A stretch of DNA of 64,000 nucleotides from Gillisia xinjiangensis (GTDB taxonomy: Bacteria; Bacteroidota; Bacteroidia; Flavobacteriales; Flavobacteriaceae). Position 1 is the stretch's first letter; every line of letters starts with the position of its first letter. The position numbers and the translations under genes were made by a program. Location of the stretch: contig NZ_JBKAHK010000005.1 of NCBI RefSeq assembly GCF_046298265.1, positions 1 to 64,000 on the forward strand. The letters run 5' to 3'. The notes below the pieces were generated by a model. That model was not told where the DNA came from and searched no databases. It saw only the letters and a program-made list of their open reading frames with translations. Of the stretch, positions 25,369 to 33,268 are shown piece by piece.

Positions 25369-26346
25369 ATGACCGATACAATCGAAAGAATAAAATGTTT
25401 GATAATAGGCTCGGGTCCTGCGGGTTACACTGCGGCGATATATGCAGCCCGTGCAGACATGCATCCTGTGTTATATACAGGAATGGAGCCAGGAGGGCAA
25501 CTAACAACTACTACTGAAGTTGACAATTTTCCCGGATATCCAGATGGAATAGATGGGCCTGCAATGATGATTGACATGCAAAGGCAAGCTGAGCGATTTG
25601 GAACAAAGGTGAGGATTGGGATGGTAACGGAAGTTGAATTTAGCAAAGAACCCGGAGGGATCCATAAAGCCTGTGTAGATAATGCTACCTGGGTAGAAGC
25701 TGAAACAGTTATTATTTCTACAGGAGCAACGGCAAAATATTTAGGACTTCCAAGTGAACAGCGTTTACGAGGAGGCGGGGTATCTGCCTGTGCGGTTTGT
25801 GATGGTTTTTTCTATAAAAATCAGGAAGTTGCCATCGTTGGTGGGGGAGATACCGCCGCCGAGGAAGCTACTTATCTTGCAAATATTTGTAAAAAAGTGA
25901 CTATGCTGGTTAGAGGTGATGAAATGCGGGCTTCCAAAGCGATGCAGCACCGGGTGACAAGCACCAAAAATATAGATCTTCGATATAACACCCAGGTTGA
26001 TGAGGTTTTAGGCGAACAGGTTGTAGAAGGTTTACAAATGGTGAATAACAAATCTGGGGAAAAGGAAACAATTGAAATTACAGGTTTATTTATCGCTATT
26101 GGGCATAAGCCAAATACCGATATTTTTAAGGGCCAGCTGGATATGGATTCTATGGGATATTTAGTTACCGAAGGTAAGTCCACTAAAACCAACCTTCCGG
26201 GGGTTTTTGCTTCCGGAGATGTTCAGGATAAGGAATACCGGCAGGCAGTTACCGCTGCTGGTACAGGTTGTATGGCCGCTTTGGATGCCGAACGCTATTT
26301 GAGTACTATTGAAAAGACAGAAGAAAAAGAGGTTACTGCCAATTAA
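25369..26346 (+). CDS. trxB: Thioredoxin reductase
   Basis: 325 residues from the ATG at 25369. FAD-binding GSGPAGYTAAIYAAR near the N-terminus, GGQLTTTTEVDNFPGYP, the redox disulfide in ACAVCDGFFYKNQ, the NADPH motif GGGDTAAEEA and the C-terminal GVFASGDVQDKEYRQAVTAAGTGC are complete. It reduces thioredoxin with NADPH. The reading frame is open 67 codons further upstream, but that text is not typical of the family and the canonical N-terminus (MTDTIERIKCLIIGSG) begins at the chosen ATG. Confidence 0.96.
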   Translation: MTDTIERIKCLIIGSGPAGYTAAIYAARADMHPVLYTGMEPGGQLTTTTEVDNFPGYPDGIDGPAMMIDMQRQAERFGTKVRIGMVTEVEFSKEPGGIHKACVDNATWVEAETVIISTGATAKYLGLPSEQRLRGGGVSACAVCDGFFYKNQEVAIVGGGDTAAEEATYLANICKKVTMLVRGDEMRASKAMQHRVTSTKNIDLRYNTQVDEVLGEQVVEGLQMVNNKSGEKETIEITGLFIAIGHKPNTDIFKGQLDMDSMGYLVTEGKSTKTNLPGVFASGDVQDKEYRQAVTAAGTGCMAALDAERYLSTIEKTEEKEVTAN

Positions 26347-26374
26347 ATAATCTCAGTACAAAATAGTTTAAAAT

Positions 26375-26404
26375 AAAAAAGTCCCGAATTTCGGGACTTT
26401 TTTT
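26375..26404. terminator. Bidirectional terminator between trxB and a small lipoprotein gene
   Basis: A-tract, then stem GTCCCGA/TCGGGAC with a 3-nt loop, then a T-tract. The symmetry means it can serve both trxB (plus) and the convergent lipoprotein gene (minus). Confidence 0.92.
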
Positions 26405-26418
26405 GACTTTAGGATTTC

Positions 26419-26646
26419 CTAGTTATCGTCACCATCAATTTTAACCTTTTTCTTTACATTACCATCATCATCGGTTTTTATTTTTATTTTCTTATCGTCA
26501 GTTTTTATTTTTATTTTTTGCCCGTCTTCGCTTACTTTAACTTCAGCGTCTTCAGTTAAGTCATCGGCTTCGTTGGTTTCCCTGCAAGCTACAAGAGATA
26601 TACTCATTGCAAATAATAATAAACTTACTTTAAAAAATCGTTTCAT
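26419..26646 (-). CDS. Small lysine/aspartate-rich lipoprotein
   Basis: 75 residues. The signal peptide ends in lipobox SLVAC (Cys21). The mature 55 residues consist of alternating charged repeats: KIKIKTDDKKIKIKTDDDGNVKKKVKIDGDD. No domain is recognised. The alternating K/I and D pattern could form an amphipathic beta strand at the outer membrane. The gene stands alone with its own terminator. Confidence 0.7.
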   Translation of the reverse strand: MKRFFKVSLLLFAMSISLVACRETNEADDLTEDAEVKVSEDGQKIKIKTDDKKIKIKTDDDGNVKKKVKIDGDDN

Positions 26647-26703
26647 AATTTCGTGAATTAATTGGTTATCGGGGACAAATCTATTCTATAGGAATGTACG
26701 CAG

Positions 26704-26898
26704 TTATATTTTTAACACTATACATGTTTTTTCGTTAAAACTTATACAATTATCATAATCAGCTGGATTACAGCCAGTATTTTCTTCATAAGAAAATGAT
26801 CTTTTGGTATCTGAAATCTCAGGTATTAAATCATGTCCTGTTAAGGCACCAAATATACTTACCAGCGTCGCGATTAGGAAATTGGTTAGAGCGGTCAT
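26704..26898 (-). CDS. Small hypothetical protein at the end of the PspC operon
   Basis: 64 residues beginning with a hydrophobic, signal-like stretch (TNFLIATLVSIFGALTG) and ending in a short cysteine-bearing part (GCNPADYDNCISFNEKTC). The ATG is 3 bp after the PspC gene stop, on the same strand, so it may be the last gene of that operon. No family recognised. It could be a small exported protein with one or two disulfides. Confidence 0.5.
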   Translation of the reverse strand: MTALTNFLIATLVSIFGALTGHDLIPEISDTKRSFSYEENTGCNPADYDNCISFNEKTCIVLKI

Positions 26899-26901
26899 TT
26901 T

Positions 26902-28653
26902 TTAATTGTTTTGAATTTCTATTCCGTCCCGGGAGATCCGTATTTTATTGGTTTCATCCTTATTTATATTTATTCCTTTCCCATTGATTCTGATTTTCAC
27001 ATTATCTGTTGAATCTCCTCCTTCAAAATCTATGGTTCCATCAAATTCATCTTCATTATCCCAGGAGTCCTCTTCCCAGTTGTCTCTTTCAGATTGAGGA
27101 CAGCTTGCACAGAGGATGGAATTCTCAGCGATTTTTAAATAATTTCCTTCCTGGTCATAATTTAAAATATTGCCATAATAATCAGAAGACCGGTGAAAGG
27201 AGGCTATATTTTTATCGGTATAAAGGGTAGAGCCTTCCGGTAGATATACTACGACCCTAACCTCCTGATCTCTGTAGTGATCCTTGAGATTGGCGGTGAA
27301 ATAAGAATCGAGGAATAGCTCATTTCCTAAAAAATTGGTATTGTACCTAATATTTTCACCGCGCTGTTTGGCATCTTTGTAATCACTTCCATCAGCGGTT
27401 TTTATGATCTCGATCCTTCCTGTAGAATCCTTGGTAGATTTAACAACCAGTCGAACATCGGTTGAATACATTATCTTGTTATCTTTCTCATCAAATTTCA
27501 GTTTTAAATCGGTTTTATAGGCTCCGGAAGAATAATCGGGATTATATTTCATCGCCAGATAAAGTGTGTCTTGCGGTGTAATAGGCAAGACTTCGGTGGT
27601 TACCACTTCCCCCTCAAAAGCCCGCTGAGTTGCCTGTTTAATCCCCAGAACAGCAAGTCCTATTATGGAAAGTAACCAAAGCCCCAACAAAACCAGTTTT
27701 GCAGGAGTTCCAATCGATTTTAATTTTCTGACCAAAATTTTCAACCCCAGGATGAACAGGAAGAAAAATGGTATCCCAACAGCGAAGAATGTTAACAGGG
27801 ATATTGTCCAAAGTGGAGCACCTATTCCTGCCATCTCAATATAATCTGTCCATGGCGCATCTATAATTCCGAAGGTTCCTACCGTGAAAAGAGCGATAAA
27901 AAGTCCAATTAAGGTTGTTCCAGCTATTAGAAGGATAAGAATTCCTATTAATTTCACAAAGATATTCAGTAAAAACAGAATTCCGGATCCAACACCCTTG
28001 GCTGCCGAAGAAGCTCCGGTCCTGGCCTGATTTCCGTATTTTTCATAATCCACATTTCGAACTTTTCCGCTAACATCATCAAAACCCTCCCTTATTTTTC
28101 TTTCAATATTGGTGATGTTCACCGCTTCGCCGCGCATAGAAAGTTTATCGGCTGTGGTTTTAGCTTCGGGAACGAAGATCCAGAGTGCGATATAGATAAG
28201 GATAAAGGCGCCGCTTGAAGCCAGGGTAAGTATGATCCAAAGCAATCGTACCCAGATAGACTGGATTCCAAGATAGTGGCCCAGTCCTGAAGAAACCCCG
28301 CCCACGTAAGAATGATCGGTATCGCGGAAAAGTTGCTTTCCGGATGGTTTAGAGCGGGCATAGGTTGGTTCATCCTCAAAGATTTCCTCATCGAGCATAT
28401 AGTCTTCCGGCTGTCCCATAATAGCTATCACTTCTTCTACTTCCCGGATGCTTATTACCTGGCGATCGGTTTTTGTTTTTTCACTAAATAATTCAGCAAT
28501 ACGGGCTTCAATATCAGCCAGGATTTCCTCCCGGCCCTGGGCATTACTTAAGGAGCGTTTAATTGCATCCAGATAATGTTGCAATTTTATAAAAGCATCT
28601 TCATCAATATGAAAGAAAATGCCTGCAAGATTTATATTGACTGTCTTATTCAT
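26902..28653 (-). CDS. PspC-domain membrane protein
   Basis: 583 residues. The N-terminal 95 residues form a charged helical region (HYLDAIKRSLSNAQGREEILADIEARIAELF). A PspC domain follows at about 105-165 (KQLFRDTDHSYVGGVSSGLGHYLGIQSIWVRLLW). There are further membrane helices at about 235-345 and a C-terminal periplasmic or cytosolic beta-rich part that ends in an Asp-rich tract. PspC domains sense envelope stress. It overlaps the PadR regulator gene by 8 bases, a pairing common in Bacteroidota. Confidence 0.88.
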   Translation of the reverse strand: MNKTVNINLAGIFFHIDEDAFIKLQHYLDAIKRSLSNAQGREEILADIEARIAELFSEKTKTDRQVISIREVEEVIAIMGQPEDYMLDEEIFEDEPTYARSKPSGKQLFRDTDHSYVGGVSSGLGHYLGIQSIWVRLLWIILTLASSGAFILIYIALWIFVPEAKTTADKLSMRGEAVNITNIERKIREGFDDVSGKVRNVDYEKYGNQARTGASSAAKGVGSGILFLLNIFVKLIGILILLIAGTTLIGLFIALFTVGTFGIIDAPWTDYIEMAGIGAPLWTISLLTFFAVGIPFFFLFILGLKILVRKLKSIGTPAKLVLLGLWLLSIIGLAVLGIKQATQRAFEGEVVTTEVLPITPQDTLYLAMKYNPDYSSGAYKTDLKLKFDEKDNKIMYSTDVRLVVKSTKDSTGRIEIIKTADGSDYKDAKQRGENIRYNTNFLGNELFLDSYFTANLKDHYRDQEVRVVVYLPEGSTLYTDKNIASFHRSSDYYGNILNYDQEGNYLKIAENSILCASCPQSERDNWEEDSWDNEDEFDGTIDFEGGDSTDNVKIRINGKGININKDETNKIRISRDGIEIQNN

Positions 28654-28990
28654 GATTCTTGTTTTTTTGTGTGGTTACTATAGCTACAGCGGTTTGCAAT
28701 TCATCCCAGGTATGGGTAAGCTCTTTGAGAAAATCCTTTCCGGTATCTGTTAATCCGTAATATTTTCTTGGTGGCCCACCGGTAGATTCTTCCCAGCGAT
28801 AGTTAAGCAAACCGGCGTTTTTTAATCTAGTGAGCAGTGGATAAATAGTGCCTTCCACTACCAGTAATTTTGCGTCTTTAAGCGTTTCGAGGATTTCTGC
28901 AACATAGGCATCATTATCTCTTAACACAGAGAGGATGCAGTATTCCAGTACGCCTTTACGCATTTGCGCCTTGGTGTTTTCAATGTTCAT
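28646..28990 (-). CDS. PadR-family transcriptional regulator
   Basis: 114 residues, winged helix. KGVLEYCILSVLRDNDAYVAEILETL, VVEGTIYPLLTRLKNAGLL and WEESTGGPPRKYYGLTDTGKDFL are characteristic of PadR. It overlaps DUF4870 upstream by 4 bases (ATGA) and PspC downstream by 8, so it probably controls this operon itself. Confidence 0.94.
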   Translation of the reverse strand: MNIENTKAQMRKGVLEYCILSVLRDNDAYVAEILETLKDAKLLVVEGTIYPLLTRLKNAGLLNYRWEESTGGPPRKYYGLTDTGKDFLKELTHTWDELQTAVAIVTTQKNKNHE

Positions 28991-29511
28991 AGCGTTTGGT
29001 TTTGAGTGTTGTTAAACTGTTCATTTTTTGATTGATGATCCCCAAGCGGAGTTGGAGTGATGAAATTAATGGTTAAAGGATATTTGTATAAATGTCCTTC
29101 ACTGGCTTTAACCGTTGCGGTGATGACGCAAACAATTTCCAGGATGAACAATGCCAGTAAAAGGATTCCTATAAAGCCTATAAAAAATAAAAGAGGCAGA
29201 GCTTTTCCCAGATCTCCAATATGAATTAAATCTGGTGAAAAAATAAAAGGTTCCTGAAAAGTGAAATTTACTCCCAGAAAAACGATTCCCGCTATTCCTA
29301 GACAAACCAGTAAAATGAAATACAGAAAAATACTTATCTGGAAATTCAGTGCCTGTTTTCCGTGGTCGTCCACAAATGGATCATTCTTTTTTGCAGTCCA
29401 TAAAATTAGTGGAAGTATAAAATTCCCAAGGGGAATAATATATTTTGAAAATGCAGAAACATGGATGAGTGCTGCTATAGTTTTATCGGGATTTGTGGAT
29501 TGTGAGTTCAT
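28987..29511 (-). CDS. DUF4870 membrane protein
   Basis: 174 residues from the ATG at 29511 (a longer frame starting 17 codons earlier is less likely). The Tic20-like DUF4870 pattern is present: IAALIHVSAFSKYIIPLGNFILPLILWTAKKNDPFVDDHGKQALNFQIS, then three hydrophobic helices. Function unknown; it is commonly adjacent to PadR/PspC genes in this group and heads the operon here. Confidence 0.9.
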   Translation of the reverse strand: MNSQSTNPDKTIAALIHVSAFSKYIIPLGNFILPLILWTAKKNDPFVDDHGKQALNFQISIFLYFILLVCLGIAGIVFLGVNFTFQEPFIFSPDLIHIGDLGKALPLLFFIGFIGILLLALFILEIVCVITATVKASEGHLYKYPLTINFITPTPLGDHQSKNEQFNNTQNQTL

Positions 29512-29530
29512 CGTTTTTATTTTTATAATA

Positions 29531-29563
29531 CAAATATATGTCTTAAAGAAGGTATTATGCAAA
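29531..29563 (-). promoter_or_regulatory. Promoter of the DUF4870-PadR-PspC operon
   Basis: On the minus strand TTTG (29560-29563) and TATATTTG (29531-29538) are separated by 21 bp. This fits the Bacteroidota TTG-N17-23-TAnnTTTG promoter, about 20 bp upstream of the DUF4870 start. Confidence 0.65.
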
Positions 29564-29657
29564 GCAAAGTACTGTATATATTTAAATTTTATGAAAAGTT
29601 TAACATTTCGGTATGTTCTAAAATTTGAATACTTTTAGAAAAAATACGATCATACTT

Positions 29658-30110
29658 ATGGATTTAACGCCGGGAAAACTCAATAAATTTTTAATGTTCA
29701 AATTGCCAAGTGCCTGGATTAGTGGGGTACGTGTGAAAGAAATCAGTGAAGAGCGCTGCGAGGTTGGTGTAAAACACAGATGGATCAATCAGAACCCTTT
29801 CAATTCACTTTATTTCGCGGTCCAGGCCATGGCAGCCGAATTAAGTACAGGAGCTTTGGTAATGGGCCATATTCGCGAAAGCGGGGGAAAGATTTCCATG
29901 CTGGTAGCTCAAAATAAGGCGGTTTTCACCAAAAAGGCAACCGGAAAAATACGCTTCGTATGCAGTGATGGGAAATTGATCAAGGATGCCATAGACAAAA
30001 CAATCTCTACGGGCGACGGACAAACATTCTGGATGAAGTCTGTTGGAACTAATGAGGAAGGAATTGAAGTTTCTACTTTTGAATTTGAATGGACGATCAG
30101 GAAGAAATAA
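29658..30110 (+). CDS. DUF4442 hotdog (thioesterase-like) protein
   Basis: 150 residues from the ATG at 29658 (MDLTPGKLNKFLMFK). WINQNPFNSLYFAVQAMAAELSTGALVM and ISMLVAQNKAVFTKKATGKIRFVC match the DUF4442/PaaI-like hotdog pattern, with the N-x-F/N-x2-Y-x3-Q-x2-A-E block as the probable active site. Substrate unknown. It is a single gene divergent from the DUF4870 operon. Confidence 0.85.
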   Translation: MDLTPGKLNKFLMFKLPSAWISGVRVKEISEERCEVGVKHRWINQNPFNSLYFAVQAMAAELSTGALVMGHIRESGGKISMLVAQNKAVFTKKATGKIRFVCSDGKLIKDAIDKTISTGDGQTFWMKSVGTNEEGIEVSTFEFEWTIRKK

Positions 30111-30363
30111 GCACGAAATTCATTATTGTCTTGTTCAGGCATGGGTGATGTAGTTAGGGAGACAGAAGGTTTAATTTCACGATTTGTATGGAATTTGAGC
30201 TTCCTTAACTAAAATAATGACTAAAGGATTTCATAATTGCTGGTTAAAAAGGGAGAAGATCAGGAATTTTTCACTATATTTAAAAAGTATTAAAATTTAA
30301 AGCCTATTGATTTATTTCTACTCTTTTAAGCTAATCATTCAATAACCTAAAAAATTTCAAATT

Positions 30364-30558
30364 ATGGCGAGAGCGATGTTTGAATACACCAAAACTATCT
30401 TGCATAAGGTTAGTTTTGATGCGGTTCTTTTCTGCAAAGAAGTAAAAAAAGCAATTCAGCGTTTACTTCCTCATGAAATCGAGGAATTAAAAATCTGGAT
30501 TATTTCATTAACCAGACAGAACCCGGAATTAAATCAATGTCTAATATATTTAAACTAA
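30364..30558 (+). CDS. Small conserved-looking hypothetical protein
   Basis: 64 residues, no signal peptide, mixed helix. It has two halves: ARAMFEYTKTILHKVSFDAVLFCKEV and KAIQRLLPHEIEELKIWIISLTRQNPELNQCLIYLN. I recall similar short proteins in other flavobacteria without a known function. A strong terminator lies right after the stop, so it is a separately transcribed unit and is very likely real. Confidence 0.75.
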   Translation: MARAMFEYTKTILHKVSFDAVLFCKEVKKAIQRLLPHEIEELKIWIISLTRQNPELNQCLIYLN

Positions 30559-30560
30559 AA

Positions 30561-30592
30561 AATAAGCGGCCTCAAAGCCGCTTATTTTTTTT
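30561..30592 (+). terminator. Strong terminator after the 64-residue gene
   Basis: 10-bp stem AATAAGCGGC/GCCGCTTATT with loop CTCAAA, then TTTTTT. It starts 2 bp after the stop codon. Confidence 0.95.
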
Positions 30593-30794
30593 GAAAAGGC
30601 TATGAAATTAGGTTTCGAAAAAGTTTTTGCTCTTTATAATTGAAAACTTTTAATTTCATCTGCTAAAGAATTTATACTTTCCTAATCTTTCTTTCATGCT
30701 ATAGTTCATTTGAAGTATTTGTATTCAATACTTTGATATAAAATTTAACATATTCTTATTTATTTTGTAGATTACCCCTCTTTAACTGAATTAT

Positions 30795-30911
30795 ATGTCC
30801 AATTTCGATATTCTCTTGAATTTATCGCTAGCATTTCTGCTTAAACTGAGTTTTAATTCAGTTATACAAATTTTGGGAACATTCCGAAAAGCCAAATCAA
30901 TTCCGAAGTAG
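30795..30911 (+). CDS. Possible 38-residue hydrophobic leader ORF
   Basis: ATG to TAG, 38 codons: a hydrophobic stretch (DILLNLSLAFLLKLSF) with a basic end (RKAKSIPK). It lies in the 373 bp gap between the terminator and the next lipoprotein gene, 20 bp before that gene. No homology is known to me; it may be chance. The rest of the gap (30593-30794) shows nothing I can name. Confidence 0.25.
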   Translation: MSNFDILLNLSLAFLLKLSFNSVIQILGTFRKAKSIPK

Positions 30912-30931
30912 AAAAAATTAAATCATTCAAT

Positions 30932-31609
30932 ATGAGAATTATTTTTAAAATCTTTTCTTTATTTAGTTTAAGCTTGTTGTTTGCAAGTTGTTCAACAGAT
31001 AATAATCCTACAATTTTAACAGCCACTACTCCTACTGTTACTTTGGAGTCAACAGCTGCAGATGTAGAAAAAACCTATACCACTATCGAAATCAGCGGGT
31101 TGGTTGATGATGACGGGGGAGATCCTGTTGTAGCCCGTGGAACGGTATGGAGCACCGTCACTAATCCAAGCTTAAGTGATAATTTCACCACAGAATCTTC
31201 AGCAAACTTTACCAGTGAAATTGAAGGTCTTGAAGCAAATACTAGCTATTATTTTAAAACTTATGCGACAAACGCAGAAGGTACAGCCTACAGTAATGAA
31301 AAATCGATCACCACGAATTCTTTAGGAGGGACTACCTGGGATTTTCATGTAGTTTACGACCAAAATACTTCCTGGCACGGAGATGTGGTATTCAATGCCG
31401 ATGGAACAGCTGTTTATGATGAGCCTACTTCTCCGGGGACTTATCTTACTAATGGTACCTGGACTTTAACAGGTAATGATCTTTTTTATGATTTTGATAG
31501 CTCAAACCCAGGCAATGTTACATATACCGGTCCTATAGAAGTAGAACAAATGAGTGGTGTTTTCAATTATCCTAATCATCAGGGAACCTGGACGGCAGTG
31601 GAATACTAA
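30932..31609 (+). CDS. Fibronectin-III-like surface lipoprotein
   Basis: 225 residues. Lipobox LFASC (Cys20). Residues about 32-130 look like the Bacteroidota FnIII-type module (TTIEISGLVDDDGGDPVVARGTVWS ... LEANTSYYFKTYATNAEGTAYSNEKSITT). The last 90 residues form a lipocalin-like beta part (GTTWDFHVVYDQNTSWHGDVVFNADGTAVY ... GTWTLTGNDLFYDF). Function unknown; a cell-surface role is inferred. Confidence 0.8.
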   Translation: MRIIFKIFSLFSLSLLFASCSTDNNPTILTATTPTVTLESTAADVEKTYTTIEISGLVDDDGGDPVVARGTVWSTVTNPSLSDNFTTESSANFTSEIEGLEANTSYYFKTYATNAEGTAYSNEKSITTNSLGGTTWDFHVVYDQNTSWHGDVVFNADGTAVYDEPTSPGTYLTNGTWTLTGNDLFYDFDSSNPGNVTYTGPIEVEQMSGVFNYPNHQGTWTAVEY

Positions 31610-31636
31610 AGTTCACTGTTTCTTATTTATAAAAAA

Positions 31637-31672
31637 GCTGTCTGATGAAATTATTTTCAGACAGCCAATTTT
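31637..31672. terminator. Bidirectional terminator between the FnIII lipoprotein gene and oxyR
   Basis: 9-bp stem GCTGTCTGA/TCAGACAGC with an 11-nt loop, A-tract before and T-tract after. It lies between convergent genes (ends at 31609 and 31686). Confidence 0.8.
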
Positions 31673-31685
31673 TTATTCAGAAAAT

Positions 31686-32657
31686 CTAATTAGACTTTTT
31701 AAACTGCAGCTTCTTTTTACTCTTGCTTAAAGGACTTATGATCTTCACATTTTGAAAGGCGATAGCACCTTTTACAACTCCGGAGATTGTACTTTTAAGC
31801 GCCTCTATGATGTGTATTTTAAGTTCACTTTTATTGTAGATAAGGCTTACCTCCCTTGCAGGTACAGGATCTTGAAACATTTTTAAATTTTTACTTTCGT
31901 TTTCATTCAAATCCAGGGTGTGCAAATAAGGAAGTAATGTCATTCCCAAACCTTCATTGGCGAGTTTAACCAAAGTTTCAAAACTTCCACTTTCCAATTG
32001 GAAATGGTCACCATTTAAATTTTTGGGTGTTTTACATAAATTTAGAATTCCATCCTTGAAACAATGACCATCCTCAAGCAATAAAATATCATCGATATCA
32101 AGATCTTCTACTTTTAGCTTTTCAAGTTTTGAAAGACGGTGACTTTGGGGAATATAGGCCACAAAAGGTTCATAATATAAAATCTGTTCCTTGATGTTTT
32201 CCGTTTCCAGGGGAGTAGCGGCAATTGCAGCATCCAAATGGCCTTCCTTGAGTCGCTCAATAATAGTATCTGTATTGAGTTCTTCGATTTTAAGTTTGAC
32301 CTTTGGATATTTTTTGATGAAATTATTTAGAAACATAGGCAAAAGCGTTGGCATTATGGTAGGAATTATGCCAATCCTGAAAGTGCCGCCTATAAAACCT
32401 TTCTGCTGATCTACAATATCCTGAATTCTATCGCTTTCATTTACAATATTTCGAGCCTGATTAACAATTTTTCGCCCGGTTTCGGTAAGCTGAATAGGTT
32501 TTTTACTCCGGTCAAAAATACGAACTCCCAATTCATCTTCAAGTTTTTGAATTTGCATACTCAAGGTAGGCTGGGTTACAAAGACTTTTTGAGCTGCTTT
32601 GGTAAAATTTTGATATTCAGCAACTGCTAATACATACTGTAATTGGGTAATTGTCAT
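31686..32657 (-). CDS. oxyR: OxyR-type LysR regulator, peroxide sensor
   Basis: 323 residues. The N-terminal LysR HTH is MTITQLQYVLAVAEYQNFTKAAQKVFVTQPTLSMQIQKLEDELG. The regulatory domain carries Cys199 and Cys208 (GHCFKDGILNLC), the same numbers and spacing as the peroxide-sensing pair of E. coli OxyR, and GSFETLVKLANEGLGMTLLPYL. It should activate antioxidant genes on oxidation. No catalase or peroxidase gene is adjacent; the likely targets lie elsewhere. Near-palindromes sit in its upstream region. Confidence 0.93.
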   Translation of the reverse strand: MTITQLQYVLAVAEYQNFTKAAQKVFVTQPTLSMQIQKLEDELGVRIFDRSKKPIQLTETGRKIVNQARNIVNESDRIQDIVDQQKGFIGGTFRIGIIPTIMPTLLPMFLNNFIKKYPKVKLKIEELNTDTIIERLKEGHLDAAIAATPLETENIKEQILYYEPFVAYIPQSHRLSKLEKLKVEDLDIDDILLLEDGHCFKDGILNLCKTPKNLNGDHFQLESGSFETLVKLANEGLGMTLLPYLHTLDLNENESKNLKMFQDPVPAREVSLIYNKSELKIHIIEALKSTISGVVKGAIAFQNVKIISPLSKSKKKLQFKKSN

Positions 32658-32671
32658 AAATCAAATTTAAT

Positions 32672-32728
32672 AATCAAATACAAATGTATTGATTATTTCT
32701 ATTTGATTGTTAAAAAATAAACAATTCA
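32672..32728 (-). promoter_or_regulatory. oxyR upstream region with two near-palindromes and a -7 box
   Basis: Two inverted repeats, each with a one-base arm mismatch or indel. The first has arms AATCAAATAC and GTATTGATT around AAAT (32672-32694); the second has arms TGATTGTT and AACAATTCA (32704-32711 and 32720-32728). The first contains TACATTTG on the minus strand (32681-32688), a good -7 box. This is the layout expected if OxyR or another dimeric regulator represses the gene by covering its promoter. Confidence 0.5.
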
Positions 32729-32736
32729 TCTATAGT

Positions 32737-33162
32737 TTAGTTCAGAAATATAATTTCCATCTTCAACGGCTCTCGGGAAACTTCAAATTTTGAGTCTTCC
32801 CAAACAGGAGGGCCATTAGGGTTTACCTTGTTATTTGATATTCCATAAGGTTCCCCTGGTTTCCCGCCAGGTTCAAAATCCATTTTATTATTGCCGTTCA
32901 GATCATGAAAACCAGATATTGCATAGGTTCCGGGAGGAACTCCTTCAAAGGTTATCGTGGCGCTTCCGTTTTTAATATCCCCTTTGGCTGTATATTTAGG
33001 AGCGGATTTCATAAAGATCATTTCAGTATAAATACCCATTAGCAAACAACCTTCATTACTGGACAGATTATTTACACTCACGGTAACTGTGGAGGTGTTT
33101 TCAGATTGAGAAAAGGCAAATGTAGAAACAAACAATGTTATAAATAGAATCAAATATTTCAT
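32737..33162 (-). CDS. DUF2141 exported protein
   Basis: 141 residues with a signal peptide (cleavage after about SAFS, residue 18). TVTVSVNNLSSNEGCLLMGIYT and GVPPGTYAISGFHDLNGNNKMDFEPGGKPGEPYGISNN match DUF2141. The DxNxNxxxD-like stretch suggests calcium binding. Function unknown. It lies upstream of oxyR in the same direction, with a 79 bp gap that has its own promoter signals. Confidence 0.88.
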   Translation of the reverse strand: MKYLILFITLFVSTFAFSQSENTSTVTVSVNNLSSNEGCLLMGIYTEMIFMKSAPKYTAKGDIKNGSATITFEGVPPGTYAISGFHDLNGNNKMDFEPGGKPGEPYGISNNKVNPNGPPVWEDSKFEVSREPLKMEIIFLN

Positions 33163-33268
33163 AAGAATCAGGTTTTGAGAAAGTCAAATCTAACACAGTG
33201 AAACTGGATTATATACAAAATATTCTTAATTGTGACTTATTTGAGAGTAAAGCGACTTAAAATTATAC

